Assembly: GCF_964204645.1 (NCBI RefSeq)
Contig: NC_134031.1
Location: forward strand, 808,001 to 868,000
Length of the DNA stretch: 60,000 bases
DNA from: Tubulanus polymorphus
Taxonomy: Eukaryota > Nemertea > Palaeonemertea > Tubulaniformes > Tubulanidae
Direction: 5' to 3'
This document shows, piece by piece, positions 51,382-60,000 of the stretch (the stretch's first letter is position 1; every line of letters starts with the position of its first letter). Both the position numbers and the translations under genes were made by a program. The notes beneath the pieces are model-generated. The model was not told the origin of the DNA and ran no database searches. It worked only from the letters and a program-made list of their open reading frames with translations.

Positions 51382-51484
51382 GTTTGTGGTATGGATGGAA
51401 TAACCTACGAGAACGAGTGTAAAATGAAAGCTGAAAATTGCGAGAAAAATACAGACGTTCGCTTGAAGCATACCGGAGCGTGTG
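51382..51484 (+). CDS. agrn: agrin-like gene: FS5 exon, second half
   Basis: Acceptor ATTTATACAG (phase 0) to donor TGTG|GTGCGT (phase 1). It encodes the Kazal core VCGMDGITYENECKMKAENC and the closing TGAC. Together with 50492-50601 it makes 213 bases, 71 codons, and ten cysteines. The donor is weaker than its neighbours' but keeps GT and the expected phase. Confidence 0.9.
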
Positions 51485-52599
51485 GTGCGTATTAAAATCG
51501 CTAGGGGGCGTCAATATCAATGTCCTTCAGTCCTAAATTAGTCATTGATAAGTCATTAAATCTGTCATCGAGAATTCCACGTTTTCCAGTTCGGGGCCAA
51601 TTTGTCTGTGTTTTACGGGCGTTTTCCCGCGGCAGCTGGAAAAAGCTATCTGTTGAGAAGTTAAAGCTTAAAACGATTAAGTTTGAATTGTTGTCCTCGT
51701 TGAAAACAAGAAGTCGCCATTATTGCAATCAAACCGAAATATTGTGTTTACCGTGAAACTATCGGCGGTCCATCTCTTTAATGATAGGTGATTGTTGTTA
51801 GGAGGATGAATGTTGATACAGCGTTAATGTATATGTGGTTCCATGTAGTTCCCTGATTAACACGCAAAGGCTGTAACGAGTCAGTCAGTTAGTCGGTCCT
51901 ATGAAGGGTATTGATAATTCCAGTTTTCTGCTGCACAAGTTGTTTATTCTTACACTTACCGCCAGTCGTCCTGTCCGTTTGTTCATCATTAACAGTCAAT
52001 CTGCATTTATAGTAAATCTAGTTTCCTGAGAACCTCAGGGGCTGAAAACCCGCGCCACGGCGCATGCACACGGTATGCACAGTTTTCAGATTAAAACACT
52101 GGCTCGCTAATGGATTTACTAACATAGTTACCGACACATCGGATAAAACCGCAACAATAACCGAATTATGCGAAAAGCACTCTAAGAGTTTCTCTCTCGC
52201 TAAATGAGTTAACCCTTTTACTGTCACTACGTATTTCTATCGCATCGAATTTGATTTATTTTGATAGTGAGACGATCGAGCGATGATTTCAATCAGAAAA
52301 GAAAAATGTCTCGTGCCTTCATTTCCCAATCAGAGAGCAATTTACACATCTCTCATCCATTCCAGTCTGATATTTGCATAACTACATTTTTTTCTGGGGG
52401 GGGGGGGGGTTGGCGGATTGGGGGGTATTCTGCCTTTCGTGTGTTGGTTTGTTATTTTTATGATACTGTATATGTTCTTCTATTGTAAAGTGTAGTCTTT
52501 TTATTAATATTAAGATGTCTTGTTTGATCCTAGAAAGTGAATTCTCTTTAGGGAGTTTATAATGATAAATTGTGTAAAAATAATCTCGTATATTTGTAG
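51485..52599. other. intron between FS5 and FS6
   Basis: It contains a fragment of the GGGCCC-AGTTTCA family (about 51594-51700, with GTTTGAATTGTTGTCCTCGT) and a poly-G run (52397-52409). Otherwise I see nothing. Confidence 0.5.
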
Positions 52600-52694
52600 A
52601 TGGTTGCGGGCATCATCAATGCGAATACTATTCAATGTGCGAAGCAAGAGAAGAAGGAGGTCATAAATGTATCTGTCCAACGAGTTGTGTCCAG
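52600..52694 (+). CDS. agrn: agrin-like gene: FS6 exon, first half
   Basis: Acceptor GTATATTTGTAG (phase 1) to donor TCCAG|GTGAGT (phase 0). It encodes DGCGHHQCEYYSMCEA, a short EEGGHKCIC and PTSCVQ, the first six cysteines of module six. The Kazal core follows 4.6 kb downstream at 57334. Confidence 0.88.
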
Positions 52695-52728
52695 GTGAGT
52701 ACGTCAAATATTGAGGCATTCAATATCA

Positions 52729-52946
52729 GGGTCCAGTTTCAACGAAAAGGCTGAACTCTTAAATCGATGCATAATTTCATCATAAATCAATTAATATCAT
52801 TACTCGATTTAGGAATTGATTCTTTCTGCGACCGCAAAGTTAGATCCAGGATCCAGTTCAACAGTTCTCACCACGCACTCTCGAGTTAAAACATTGAAAT
52901 AATTCTATAAACAGTCAGAATTAGTTGAGAACTGTGGCGCTGGCTT
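52729..52946. mobile_element. two adjacent fold-back elements (AGTTTCA and AGTTCCACAG types)
   Basis: The first runs from GGTCCAGTTTCAACGAAAAG to about 52850 (GTTAGATCCAGGATCC). The second starts at about 52854 with GGATCCAGTTCAACAGTTCT and ends GAGAACTGTGGCGCTGGC. They touch or overlap at GGATCC. Confidence 0.45.
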
Positions 52947-53989
52947 CGTTACGATATCGTATAACTATAGGTTTAAAATAGCTGCCTATAATTAACAATA
53001 TAACAATAACATTCATAGTTTGTGATGATGTCATTAGTGAATCAGCTTAACTAACGATTTGTGTGAATTTGTATTAAACTACGTGTTTAATAAAGCTTTA
53101 AAGCTGTGCTAGATTAAGTACGTACTTCCCGTGTTAGCGAAACGTCTTGTGTTAAGAGTTGATTAAAACGAATTCCTTCACTCTTACTCGATCTCTCTGT
53201 ATTTCTCTAATCTCTCTATACTTTGCTTTCAATTTTTACTATCGTTGGTTTGTTAGAAGTCTGAAAATGTAAGATTCTTGTTCTTCATGTATAATATTTC
53301 GTATTTCATTGATTCCCACTTTATTTCTGTTCAAATCCTCTTGATATCAAAACTACTTTAAAGAACACGTGTTTGTCCCGTGTACGACAAACCGTTACAG
53401 TAACAGCTCCGTCCTGTGTATGCTTTAACTGAAGAGTTAATTGATTTTACTAACATATCTTTATTTTGATCTCAGCAGTTTTTTTAAACTGCATCATCAG
53501 CGAAACCAAAAAAATATGAACTGAATTTTTGATTCTCTGATGATGGAGTTTTAATAAACTTTGAAACTTGAGATGAGAATAAACTATAAGCCATCAACTG
53601 TTTGATTTTACTTATTATATCTTTATTTCTTTAAAGTCTGTTCTCTAAGTTCATCGTATTGTCATATAAACCTTTCATATAGATTTACTAACATCTTTAG
53701 AATACGTATGTTAACGTTAATGTCCAGTTACGCCGCTAGAGGGCGTTTTAATCACGAGGATATGGCCGTCGCCAGTAGAAATATTGTGTTTATTTTGAAT
53801 TCACAAAGTGTATTTTTAACGCATCTGAACGTGTATAACCATTCTATATGTGATCATTAACAGCATGGATTTGTTTCAGTGACCGACAACTAACAATCAA
53901 TAATCTGATATAAAATGTGTCTTTCATCGTGTTTCATATGAATGTATTTTTTGTATTTTTCCCCTGAATGATGCTGGTGTGTGTTTTAG

Positions 53990-54013
53990 ATACCGGGCTA
54001 TGAGCATGCAGAG
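53990..54013 (+). CDS. possible 24-base microexon in the FS6 hinge
   Basis: Between a good acceptor (GGTGTGTGTTTTAG) and a donor CAGAG|GTTAGG lie 24 bases encoding IPGYEHAE, phase 0 at both ends, which matches the phase of this intron. Inclusion would add eight residues between CVQ and VDAKVCG in FS6. The module is complete without it, so any use would be alternative. The evidence is splice sites and phase only, and chance is quite possible. Confidence 0.25.
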
Positions 54014-54348
54014 GTTAGGATTGTGCTCAATGTGTAAAGTGCACATCGAAAATCATTCGTTCAAAAGTCTTCATGTTTTTTTTCAATATTTTTGATATCG
54101 TTTCTTGTTGATGTCGGTTGCATGTTTGACCTATTTGCATCTGATTCTATAGTTGGCTGTGTTCAGTTGGCTGAATCAAGTTGGCTGAATAGAGTTGGCT
54201 GATTCCAGTTGACTGAATCCAGTTGCCTATATCTGGTTGGCTGATTTAAGGAAATACTGTAATGTTTAGTATTTTAGAAGAAACATTGTTTGAGAAAAAA
54301 AGGTCAAAATTATCAACATTTGTCTACCGAATAGAAAGATCGGTGTTT

Positions 54349-54455
54349 GGTCCCAGTTTTATAAAAAAGTTGTAGAGAATTCTAAGTCAAATGGTGTTTT
54401 TGATTCGCTCAACATTTCGAACTTTTGTGAACTTTTTTTTTGTGAAACTGGGGCC
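54349..54455. mobile_element. fold-back element, GGGCCC-AGTTTCA family
   Basis: Left end GGTCCCAGTTTTATAAAAAA and right end TTTTTTGTGAAACTGGGGCC are inverted. Confidence 0.6.
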
Positions 54456-54974
54456 TCGTTTTTCTTACAAGATTCAGTCTCGTCCCCAATACATGTAATA
54501 CAATGACCATCTCAGCATGCAAACTATCCATTATCCATACTACTTACTCGAGCATATAACTATCCAGCATCCAAAATAACTCAGTACCTTCTCAGAAATT
54601 TACCATTTACCAAACGGTGCATCATACTGATCGAACGCTTACTAATGTAATGACTAAGGCACGGCTGTGTTTTGAGATACGCTCAGATGTAGAGATGTAG
54701 TTCGCATTTAATGAAACCATCAAAAACACTTCGCACAACAATTCGTGTTGTAAACGTGAGCGAATCGTGTTGAATATGAACATTATCTGAACGAAACGGT
54801 TGCCGTTAATTTCACACGTTACACTCTGTGTGACGGTGTAGCATTCGTCAGCGTTTTCTCAGACATCTATTTCAATATTATCAATATATCGCATTTTAAA
54901 CTATATTTTCTCTATCTCTCGCTCTCTTTGTGTCTATACAGTTACAAATCTATTTTACTTGCGCTCTCTACCTC

Positions 54975-55735
54975 AAAACCCGCTACCCTGCTGACTGGAC
55001 CAGACCGTCCTGAACCCGCTACCCTGCTGACTGGACCAGACCGTCCCGAACCCGCTACCCTGCTGACTGGACCAGACCGTCCTGAACCCGCTACCCTGCT
55101 GACTGGAACAGACCGTCCTGAACCCGCTACCCTGCTGACTGGACCAGACAGTCCTGAAACCGCTACCCAGCTGACTGGACCAGACCGTCCTGAACCCGCT
55201 ACCCTGCTGACTGGACCAGACAGTCCTGAACCCGCTACCCTGCTGACTGGACCAGACCGTCCTGAACCCGCTACCCTGCTGACTGGAACAGACCGTCCTG
55301 AACCCGCTACCCTGCTGACTGGACCAGACAGTCCTGAACCCGCTACCCAGCTGACTGGACCAGACTGTCCTGAACCCGCTACCCTGCTGACTGGACCAGA
55401 CCGTCCCGAACCCGCTACCCTGCTGACTGGACCAGACCGTCCTGAACCCGCTACCCTGCTGACTGGACCAGACTGTCCTGAACCCGCTACCCTGCTGACT
55501 GGACCAGACCGTCCTGAACCCGCTACCCTGCTGACTGGACCAGACAGTCCTGAACCCGCTACCCTGCTGACTGGACCAGACAGTCCTGAACCCGCTACCC
55601 TGCTGACTGGACCAGACAGTCCTGAACCCGCTACCCTGCTGACTGGACCAGACTGTCCTGAACCCGCTACCCTGCTGACTGGACCAGACCGTCCTGAACC
55701 CGCTACCCTGCTGACTGGACCAGACCGTCCTGACT
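54975..55735. repeat. 36-bp minisatellite, about 21 copies, partial 180-bp higher-order pattern
   Basis: The unit is CCCGCTACCCTGCTGACTGG plus ACCAGACCGTCCTGAA. Variant units (GGAACAG, GACAGTC, CCCAGC) recur about every five copies: 55081-55140 is identical to 55261-55320. It is open on both strands because 36 is a multiple of 3 (ATLLTGPDRPEP on plus), but it lies within the FS6 intron. Confidence 0.95.
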
Positions 55736-55779
55736 GAACGTACGACATCGACCACGACGGACTACGATGATACAAGAAT

Positions 55780-55985
55780 CCCACTATGAAAGATTTAGAG
55801 TCTGAAATGTTTCTTTAAGCTGTACGTATCGAATATCCTCAATTCCTAAAGACATCTATATAGATTCAGTCCAAACACCGATTAATATTAACTCAAGGAG
55901 ACATTTCAAACTCTTTTTATCCTTAGTGTTGGATTTCATATCATCTTTACAACATGGATCAAGAATGTTTTATCAATGGTTGTGA
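55780..55985. mobile_element. diverged fold-back MITE, TAGTCATCTTCAGG family
   Basis: Left arm GAATCCCACTATGAAAGATT and AGTCTGAAATGTTTCTTTAA mirrors right arm CTCAAGGAGACATTTCAAAC and TTAGTGTTGGATTTCATATC. It ends with the family tail CAACATGGATCAAGAATGTT. Confidence 0.6.
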
Positions 55986-56454
55986 CGGATACGATTTTTG
56001 TGGAAATGTTCGTGAAAGTGAATCTCACTGAATGTATTTCACAGAATCACAGACTTTGTGTCGAAAATCACCGAAAAATTATTCGTTCTGAAATTGTTTA
56101 TCAAACTATTGAATATATTGATATTGTGAAGCAATCTCGCATTGTCCACATTTCTGTGGGTGTAAAATCTATCGCCCGTCTTCATCAGCTTCAATCGCTT
56201 CGCTGTCTCATTATAAACATCGTCAATGTATGGCTGTATACTGACTCTATACTCCGGGAGGGCTGCTTATATTCGAGAGAAGTTCTTTATTTCAGATTTT
56301 TATTTATCTATGGCCCCCCAGACTAGATGTATTGACAAAAAATTCAAAATAAAATTTAGCCTCAGAAATGTACATTGGTTCCTATCAGAAAATTGCCACT
56401 ACCGATACTTATTACGAACTGCCAATAGCCCTGATATGAATTTTCCATTAAGCC

Positions 56455-56530
56455 TGGCCTGGCGGATTCGAACCTGGGACCTCCAGTGTGCGAACCCTCT
56501 GTCCTAACAAATAGACCACACAGTCGTAGT
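56455..56530 (-). mobile_element. tRNA-derived SINE-like sequence or tRNA pseudogene
   Basis: On the minus strand GTGTGGTCTATTTGTTAGGA resembles box A and GGTTCGAATCC is a perfect box B at tRNA spacing. The arms do not pair well enough for a functional tRNA. Confidence 0.5.
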
Positions 56531-57333
56531 GACAGAAAGTGCTTGTCTGTGGTGACTGTTTAGCTGTCGTGACCAGTCAGGCGTGGTAATTCATTTACAA
56601 TACCCAGGGTTTGTTCACTACTCAGGGACAGTTCTAGGGTGTCTCCGGGACTGAAACTCTAGGAGTGGCTCCGGGCCTTTTATTCTGGTCGGCTCCGAGT
56701 CTGATACCCGTGTAATACACACGTGTATATGCAGATTAATGGTGGTTTTAAAGCCATTGTTTGAATACCGCAGTTAAAATCTAATTAATCACACTTCCAA
56801 TCATTCTCTATTGACAGAACCGAATTTAAAACGTCTCAATAGTGAAAATAGTATTTGAATTGTTCCCCAGGGGAAAATACGCCCTAATTGTATCCATGGT
56901 TACAATAGAAATTAGTTAATCTTATTCAACGTTGGGGGGAACGGTGTTGGCGGCGTCATTGTAACACCGTGTTTTAAACAGCGCGATCCAGAACCACGGT
57001 ATACAGCCAAACATGATCGGTTAGTTTTACATAAAGATTCCATTAAGATCAACATCATAAGTTGCAGTCATGACAACCTGTTAAAATTATCGATTTCTAT
57101 ACTTCCATGGCAACAAATATTATGTTATACATAATACGAACATGTACTAAAAAAGCACATAAACTCCATGGATATCATCTTACTAACATATTATTAACAT
57201 TTATTATCTTTAATTATCATTAAATTGAATATCAAATCAACCCTCTACAGATGAGTACCGAGTCTTGATGATAATCTGGTTGCTGATGATAATCACTGCT
57301 GTTTTGTAATTATGAATGCGGTTTTTATGTTAG

Positions 57334-57448
57334 GTTGACGCAAAGGTTTGCGGAACTGATGGCGTCACTTACGAAAACGAATGTCATTTGAGGATCGCTT
57401 CTTGTAGAAAACAACAGTTCATTATTCTAGCTCATCATGGTCCATGTG
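57334..57448 (+). CDS. agrn: agrin-like gene: FS6 exon, second half
   Basis: Acceptor TTTTTATGTTAG (phase 0) to donor TGTG|GTTAGT (phase 1). It encodes VDAKVCGTDGVTYENECHLR, then IASC and closing HHGPC, the last four cysteines of module six. It joins in frame to 52600-52694 (total 210 bases). Confidence 0.9.
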
Positions 57449-57755
57449 GTTAGTATGATCTCATAAACATTACCTCCCTTCACATTCCTCCATTCTCCCA
57501 CCTCCCTGTGACTACCTCCATAACTCCCACCTCCCTGTGACTACCTCCATACTACCGCCTCCACGTGCCTACCTCTATGTGACTACCTCCCTCGAAACCT
57601 GCGACCATGGTTGAAAGAGAATTCATTTGGGACGAACGATAAGATAATGAAGCATAATGATTCCATTCGTCTGGAGTCTCTTCTTATTTTGACAGTAACA
57701 TTTTTTAACTGCTACATTCTATTTTGTATGTATAACACGTATCGAATGTTTTCAG
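57449..57755. other. short intron between FS6 and FS7 with small repeat
   Basis: An ACTACCTCCAT-rich repeat (about 57472-57590, roughly four imperfect copies of 28 bases) fills its left part. Otherwise I see nothing. Confidence 0.6.
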
Positions 57756-57980
57756 ACCAATGTGAGAATATCGTTTGTCGTTACTCGTCACGGTGTGAGA
57801 ATGGTAAATGTGTTTGTCCTCAGGAATGTCCTCCGATGTTGGACCCTGTTTGCGGCAGCGATGTCGTCACTTACGACAATGAATGCGAACTATTACGAGC
57901 CGCTTGTATCAACTCGCATAAAGAGTTATTACACAGAGGAGCCTGCGATGACGATTCGAACTCAGGAGCCGGTTCAGGAG
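57756..57980 (+). CDS. agrn: agrin-like gene: FS7 exon with acidic Gly/Ser tail
   Basis: A 225-base exon, phase 1 to phase 1, from acceptor AATGTTTTCAG to donor CAGGAG|GTAAGG. It encodes DQCENIVCRYSSRC, CVCPQEC, DPVCGSDVVTYDNECELL, AAC and GAC (ten cysteines), then DDDSNSGAGSG. Together with ESGDG at the start of the next exon this forms a Gly/Ser/Asp linker. Vertebrate agrin has a similar Gly-Ser-Glu stretch just before its eighth module. Ser-Gly pairs near acidic residues (SGAGSG, ESGDG) are candidate glycosaminoglycan attachment sites. Confidence 0.92.
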
Positions 57981-58931
57981 GTAAGGAGCCAATCGCCTGT
58001 TGCTTCTGTTGCTTTAAACGCTCACTATATCAGCTTCATTATGATAATTCATGCACACAAGCACACTGACATCTACTAGTCATTGTTGTAACTATTATTC
58101 TAGTTAACTCACGGATGAACATTGCAAATTCTAGTAAATAGTTATTTCCGATTTTTACTGATGTTCATCTTTTCTTTCTTTTCCTCGTTATTTTCATCAT
58201 TTTCATTTTCTTCTCCTCGTCGCACGTAATTCAACGACATTTTTCGTTTCTCGCTTTTCCTTTGACCTTGACCTTGACCTATTCCGTGTCTTGACCTTGA
58301 CCCTACGTACATATAGCAATCGTCGTATTAACAGTTGGCTATTGTATTTCAGCGGACTTGGTAGTTTTTTCGTCGGAACAGCGACGTTTTGGAACGCGTT
58401 TAATATTCTTACTTTAGATGTATAAAATTAGTAAAATCTGCTTCCTGTAATATTCGCTATTTATATTTATAGCTACTTTCAAATCACTCTCTTTTTTAAC
58501 TACTATGTATATATATATATATGATAGTATCTGTCTCCTGATTGGCTGCTTGTGTCGGGTGCTGCGCACTGTTGGATGTCGTAATCCTTACATAAACACC
58601 GCTCTCTCTCTCTATCTCTATCTCTGCTACAGGTAAATGTTTGCACCACAAGTTTTTTCCATCTGAATTCTCATTCGACGTTACCTCTTCCGATATAGGC
58701 CTAACAGACGAACTTCAGAAATAAGTTCTAGTATTCAAAACGTTCTAGAATTTGAAATAGATTTTTTCGAACGTCTTGTGTCCGTTAAACGAACGAAAAA
58801 ACGGAAACTGCTTAAAGCGATCTTTACCTATAAATAAACTTAGTCTATTGATTTTATTGAAAATTCACAAGTTTTATTGCCTATTTATAACAAATGAACT
58901 TTGAATAAATCTATTCAGTATTTATTTACAG
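57981..58931. other. intron between FS7 and FS8
   Basis: It holds a cluster of TGACCTTGA motifs (58262-58303), a short (TA)n (58505-58522) and a CTCTCTAT microsatellite (about 58602-58627). Otherwise I see nothing. Confidence 0.55.
58262..58303 (-). promoter_or_regulatory. cluster of nuclear-receptor half-sites (TCAAGGTCA)
   Basis: The plus strand reads TTGACCTTGACCTTGACCT and, 11 bases later, TTGACCTTGACCC. On the minus strand these are overlapping TCAAGGTCA sites, the extended half-site bound by ERR, FTZ-F1/SF-1-type and related receptors. There are three full nonamers in 42 bases. It could be an intronic enhancer element or a short satellite. Confidence 0.35.
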
Positions 58932-59055
58932 AATCCGGTGATGGTGCATTCAACGACTATTGCGACGAGGACACGTGTCAATACGGCGGGACGTGTGACA
59001 TGGATGCAGAAATGTATCCGAAATGTATCTGTAGTTTTAACTGTAACGAAGACAG
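58932..59055 (+). CDS. agrn: agrin-like gene: FS8 exon, first half
   Basis: Acceptor TTTATTTACAG (phase 1) to donor GACAG|GTCCGT (phase 2). It encodes ESGDGAFNDYCDEDTC, QYGGTC, and CICSFNC, then NEDR/S across the splice. The arrangement (acidic Gly-rich lead, then C-x4-C and a C(V/I)C.F.C motif) resembles the eighth module of vertebrate agrin. The donor context after GT is weak, but phase 2 matches the next exon. Confidence 0.88.
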
Positions 59056-59562
59056 GTCCGTTCTGATTCAACTTCTTGACCATTCTTAACGTTCAACTTA
59101 ACATAGTTATGCAATTTAGGGAAGAGAAGCAACTACTAAAAACATCAGAGCCCAAGCAGGGGCGGACCCAGAGGCCAATTTTAAAGGACTTTTCGCATTC
59201 TAAAAGGACACTTTGATGCCCAAAAAGGCAATATAAGGCGTACTCTTGCACTGAAATGCTTTTGTTTGTTGACAAAATGAAAAATATTTGATGAATTCGT
59301 AAAGGTCCCCCTTGAACCGCCCCTGACTGTAGTTGCATAGTCGTGACAGTCGTTTTAAATCCTTTGACTGGTTATAATTAGTAGGATTGGTTTATAGTAT
59401 TAGAATAGTCTATGGTTGGTCTGAAGTCGTATAATGGCTGTACAACCACACATACAACAGAGGCCTGTTAATATTTCATTATAGTATCGTGTATGACCAT
59501 CTAATGAAACGAGTTGCAGGTCTCCGTTATCTGAATAAGTTTGAGAATTGTATTATTTTCAG
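59056..59562. other. intron inside FS8
   Basis: Contains a hAT-like MITE (59157-59325). Otherwise I see nothing. Confidence 0.6.
59157..59325. mobile_element. hAT-like MITE (CAGGGGCGGACCCAG ends)
   Basis: Left end CAGGGGCGGACCCAGAGGCC and right end TTGAACCGCCCCTG are short inverted repeats of the CAGGGGCGG type. The interior has AAAGGAC/GTCCCCC arms. There is no transposase and no clear target duplication. It resembles the element at 22348-22577. Confidence 0.55.
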
Positions 59563-59681
59563 TAAAGAGAATCAGATTTGTGGATCTGATGGCAGAGTTT
59601 ATATGAGTAAATGTCATCTACGAGAAGCGGCTTGTTACGCGCAAATGGAAATCACTCCACAGCCAATCAGAAAGTGTCAAA
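59563..59681 (+). CDS. agrn: agrin-like gene: FS8 exon, second half
   Basis: Acceptor TATTATTTTCAG (phase 2) to donor TCAAA|GTAAGT (phase 1). It encodes KENQICGSDGRVYMSKCHLR, EAAC and RKC, the final four cysteines of module eight. Joined with 58932-59055 it gives 243 bases and ten cysteines. Confidence 0.9.
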
Positions 59682-59905
59682 GTAAGTTCATCCACCAATC
59701 AGAACGCCTCATTCAATGTGATCATCAGATGGTTCCAGTTCCACATTTTAATGGGGTTGTAATTTGACTGCGGGTTGAAAAAAGCCCTTGTTTAAACGAT
59801 TAAATGGGACCGAGTTCTGGTTGCTTGATAATACGATAGATCTTTCAACCTCCTGATAAACCTGAAAATCCTGAAATAATACTCGCATTGTTTACATGCT
59901 TTCAG
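59682..59905. other. short intron after FS8
   Basis: It is 224 bases long with a good acceptor at its end. I see no repeats or genes. Confidence 0.6.
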
Positions 59906-60000
59906 TAATGGGTAAACCATGCGACGGTAATGCACCTTTGATCAATCCTAAAACTGGATACGAGTTTGACTGTAGTTTCGGTAGAGATATTTGCAGTGCT
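59906..60000 (+). CDS. agrn: agrin-like gene: next cysteine-containing module (cut by window edge)
   Basis: After acceptor ACATGCTTTCAG (phase 1) the frame reads MGKPCDGNAPLINPKTGYEF, then DCSFGRDICSA up to the last base. Three cysteines are seen. The sequence no longer looks like a follistatin hairpin, so it belongs to the region between the eighth module and the expected laminin-EGF domains. I do not recognise a named domain. The exon continues beyond the window. Confidence 0.8.

Larger units (their letters stand above)
52695..57333. other. 4.6-kb intron inside FS6
   Basis: It contains two fold-back elements head to tail (52729-52946), a possible microexon (53990-54013), short GTTGGCTGAATCA repeats (about 54150-54245), a fold-back element (54349-54455), a 36-bp minisatellite (54975-55735), a MITE (55780-55985) and a SINE-like piece (56455-56530). 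Nothing else is visible. Confidence 0.55.

Noticed and set aside
54928-55784. 260-280 codon open frames (ATLLTGPDRPEP-type)
   Set aside because: 36-bp array. Entering it in phase 0 from the acceptor-like site at 54941 meets a stop, so it cannot be an FS6 insert.

Overview
This is nuclear DNA of an invertebrate animal. It has long GT-AG introns, eukaryotic tRNA genes with no encoded CCA, and many short inverted-repeat transposons and simple repeats. The protein it encodes is a metazoan basement-membrane proteoglycan. A lophotrochozoan such as a mollusc, annelid or brachiopod fits, but the species cannot be read from the sequence.

The window is dominated by one plus-strand gene that I identify as agrin. 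Its exons, totalling only about 2 kb of coding sequence, are spread from about 13.6 kb past the right edge. In order they are: a 12-codon linker exon (13604-13639); follistatin-like/Kazal domain FS1 (19229-19453); FS2 (24998-25234, with a possible alternative first exon from 24835); FS3 (42857-43070, with an apparent 1-base frameshift); a 16-codon linker exon (44426-44473); FS4 (49529-49744); FS5 (50492-50601 + 51382-51484); FS6 (52600-52694 + 57334-57448, with a possible 24-base microexon at 53990-54013); FS7 (57756-57980); FS8 (58932-59055 + 59563-59681); and the start of the next module (59906-60000). Eight tandem ten-cysteine modules, with a Gly/Ser/Asp-rich linker between the seventh and eighth, match the vertebrate agrin layout. 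The N-terminal NtA domain and the C-terminal LE, SEA, EGF and LG domains are not seen. A candidate signal-peptide exon (9903-9981) lies upstream, but its phase does not fit the next exon I can see.

The introns carry an unusual load of repeats. There are two identical minus-strand tRNA-Phe(GAA) genes, a truncated third copy, and one tRNA-Trp(CCA). There are at least three families of short fold-back elements, a pogo-like MITE with an internal tandem duplication, two hAT-like MITEs, two tRNA-derived SINE-like pieces and a dead LINE 3' end. There are also more than a dozen tandem arrays. The most striking are a 1.7-kb array of 27-bp units with a 270/540-bp higher-order period that is open on both strands (14379-16082), and a perfect 106-bp-arm palindrome beside a (TA)n tract just upstream of the FS4 exon (49062-49463).

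No second protein-coding gene could be supported. The first 9.9 kb looks non-coding.
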